Positions 5,758 through 6,553 of a stretch of 6,553 nucleotides of DNA are shown here, piece by piece. The first letter of the stretch is position 1. Each line of letters starts with the position of its first letter. A model generated the notes under the pieces. It was not told the origin of the DNA, did no database searches, and saw nothing but the letters and a program-made list of their open reading frames with translations. A program made the position numbers and the translations under genes. The stretch comes from Candidatus Omnitrophota bacterium (GTDB lineage: Bacteria > Omnitrophota > Gorgyraeia > Tantalellales > Tantalellaceae): NCBI GenBank assembly GCA_023142805.1, contig JAGLIU010000108.1:1-6553 (forward strand), in the 5' to 3' direction.

Positions 5758-6549
5758 ATGGAAACATTCACCTGGAAAGAGAATGGGTATGACCCCAACA
5801 AGGAACTAGTTACGGCCCAAAAAGTCGAAGAGTTTCTGAAGAGCAGAAATAAAACCAGGTATTGGTTTCATAATCTTGGGGCAAGGCACCATCTTTTGCC
5901 CTCTCCAATAATCAAACCAATTATGCATTCGGAAAGGAGTCCTGGGGGGCGAAAACTTAATACAAAGCTCCCAAAGCACGCAAAAAAGACATTCAAAAAA
6001 CTCAAAGGACGAGAGGTGTTTTATCCTAAAGAAATAACAAAATACCTTGAGCTCATAATAAATCTGAAAGAGGAGAACAAAAGCTTTCAAGATATTGTAA
6101 AGGATGAATGCGTGCAAAGAGAATTATGTAAACTCAAATATTTAGTTAAAACTGATTTATATACAGATCCCGTAGTTAAAGTGCGTGATTGCTTTTTTAA
6201 CTTTAAAGCCTCAAGGCAAATTATTATAGATCGTGGCATTTTAGATGATGACAAAACCATGCTTGACTATCTCAATCAACTTTGCAAGGTAGTTGAAGAA
6301 AAGTGGGAAAAATATTTCTTACTTACCATGCAAATCCGCCATAGTGCCAAGAAGCATGAAATGGTTGATAAGTCCCTGATGATGGAAAAAGAGAAGTTAG
6401 CAAACAGCATTATTTTTAAAAACAGAATTATGGAGGGGGCAATTAAAGTTGTAGCAGATATGTTGAAGAGGAAAGAAATTTCGTGGGAAAAATATTTCGG
6501 ATTAGTACTAAAATTTGGAGAGGACCCAAAGAAAAAAAGAGGATCATAA
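5758..6549 (+). CDS. Divergent MerR-like putative regulator
   Basis: The protein has 263 residues from ATG 5758, chosen over the in-frame GTG 5743 because the promoter overlaps the latter. Residues 18-47 (TAQKVEEFLKS, then TRYWFHNLG and LLPSP) resemble the MerR winged helix-turn-helix, whose usual form is a xxEVAxxLGVS / TLRYWxxxGLL pattern. After a basic insert (57-85), residues 86-112 (VFYPKEITKYLELIINL and on) match the MerR YxxxxVxxLxxIxxL helices that follow the wing. The C-terminal ~150 residues are charged and helical, with no recognised ligand domain; WEKYF occurs twice, exactly 60 residues apart (183-187 and 243-247). It has its own promoter 111 bases after the preceding gene, so it is probably a separate unit. 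The N-terminal match is suggestive only: the insert is unusual and the glycine pattern is degraded. Gene reality is well supported, the regulatory role less so. Confidence 0.6.
   Translation: METFTWKENGYDPNKELVTAQKVEEFLKSRNKTRYWFHNLGARHHLLPSPIIKPIMHSERSPGGRKLNTKLPKHAKKTFKKLKGREVFYPKEITKYLELIINLKEENKSFQDIVKDECVQRELCKLKYLVKTDLYTDPVVKVRDCFFNFKASRQIIIDRGILDDDKTMLDYLNQLCKVVEEKWEKYFLLTMQIRHSAKKHEMVDKSLMMEKEKLANSIIFKNRIMEGAIKVVADMLKRKEISWEKYFGLVLKFGEDPKKKRGS
6303..6498 (+). repeat. Pair of 16-base direct repeats inside the MerR-like gene
   Basis: GTGGGAAAAATATTTC occurs at 6303-6318 and again at 6483-6498, 180 bases apart and in the same frame, encoding WEKYF both times. The flanking residues are only loosely alike (a hydrophobic helix follows in each case), so this may be the remnant of an internal helical duplication or a coincidence of AT-rich coding. 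It is the longest exact repeat I noticed by eye in this gene. Confidence 0.6.
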
Positions 6550-6553
6550 GAAA

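Overview
The window is AT-rich bacterial DNA. It has consensus Shine-Dalgarno sites, sigma70-type promoters and a Sec signal peptide, and every recognised gene lies on the + strand. The host cannot be named from the sequence. A Gram-negative accessory region (defence island, plasmid or integrated element) is a reasonable but unproven guess. No rRNA, tRNA, CRISPR array, transposase or integrase is visible.

Positions 1-3034 hold a two-gene anti-invader module. The first gene is cut by the left edge and encodes a SIR2-family NAD+-consuming effector. It overlaps by four bases (ATGA) with a 707-residue prokaryotic Argonaute. The Argonaute has recognisable linker, MID and PIWI regions, but the PIWI catalytic aspartates are replaced, so it should bind guide and target without cutting. 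A separate SIR2 beside a catalytically dead long Argonaute matches the long-B pAgo-associated SIR2 (BPAS-type) abortive-infection systems. In these, guide-directed recognition of invader nucleic acid is thought to switch on NAD+ depletion by the partner.

Positions 3035-3271 are non-coding. They hold an AT-only inverted repeat and a good promoter (TTTACA, 17 bases, TAAAAT) whose spacer contains a dyad that looks like an operator. This promoter reads into a four-gene cluster at 3272-5611. The cluster encodes two small paralogous proteins that look like ribbon-helix-helix DNA-binding proteins, an exported 384-residue protein of unknown function, and a small membrane protein with a zinc-ribbon-like motif and a C-terminal SHOCT-like segment. 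The small proteins could regulate the cluster, and the last two genes point to the cell envelope. I do not recognise this cluster as a described system.

Positions 5723-6549 hold a separate unit: a TTGACA-17-TATGCT promoter placed so close to the ATG at 5758 that the mRNA is probably leaderless, followed by a 263-residue protein with a divergent MerR-like N-terminal region. Whether the second and third units are linked to the Argonaute module or are simply neighbours cannot be decided from this window.
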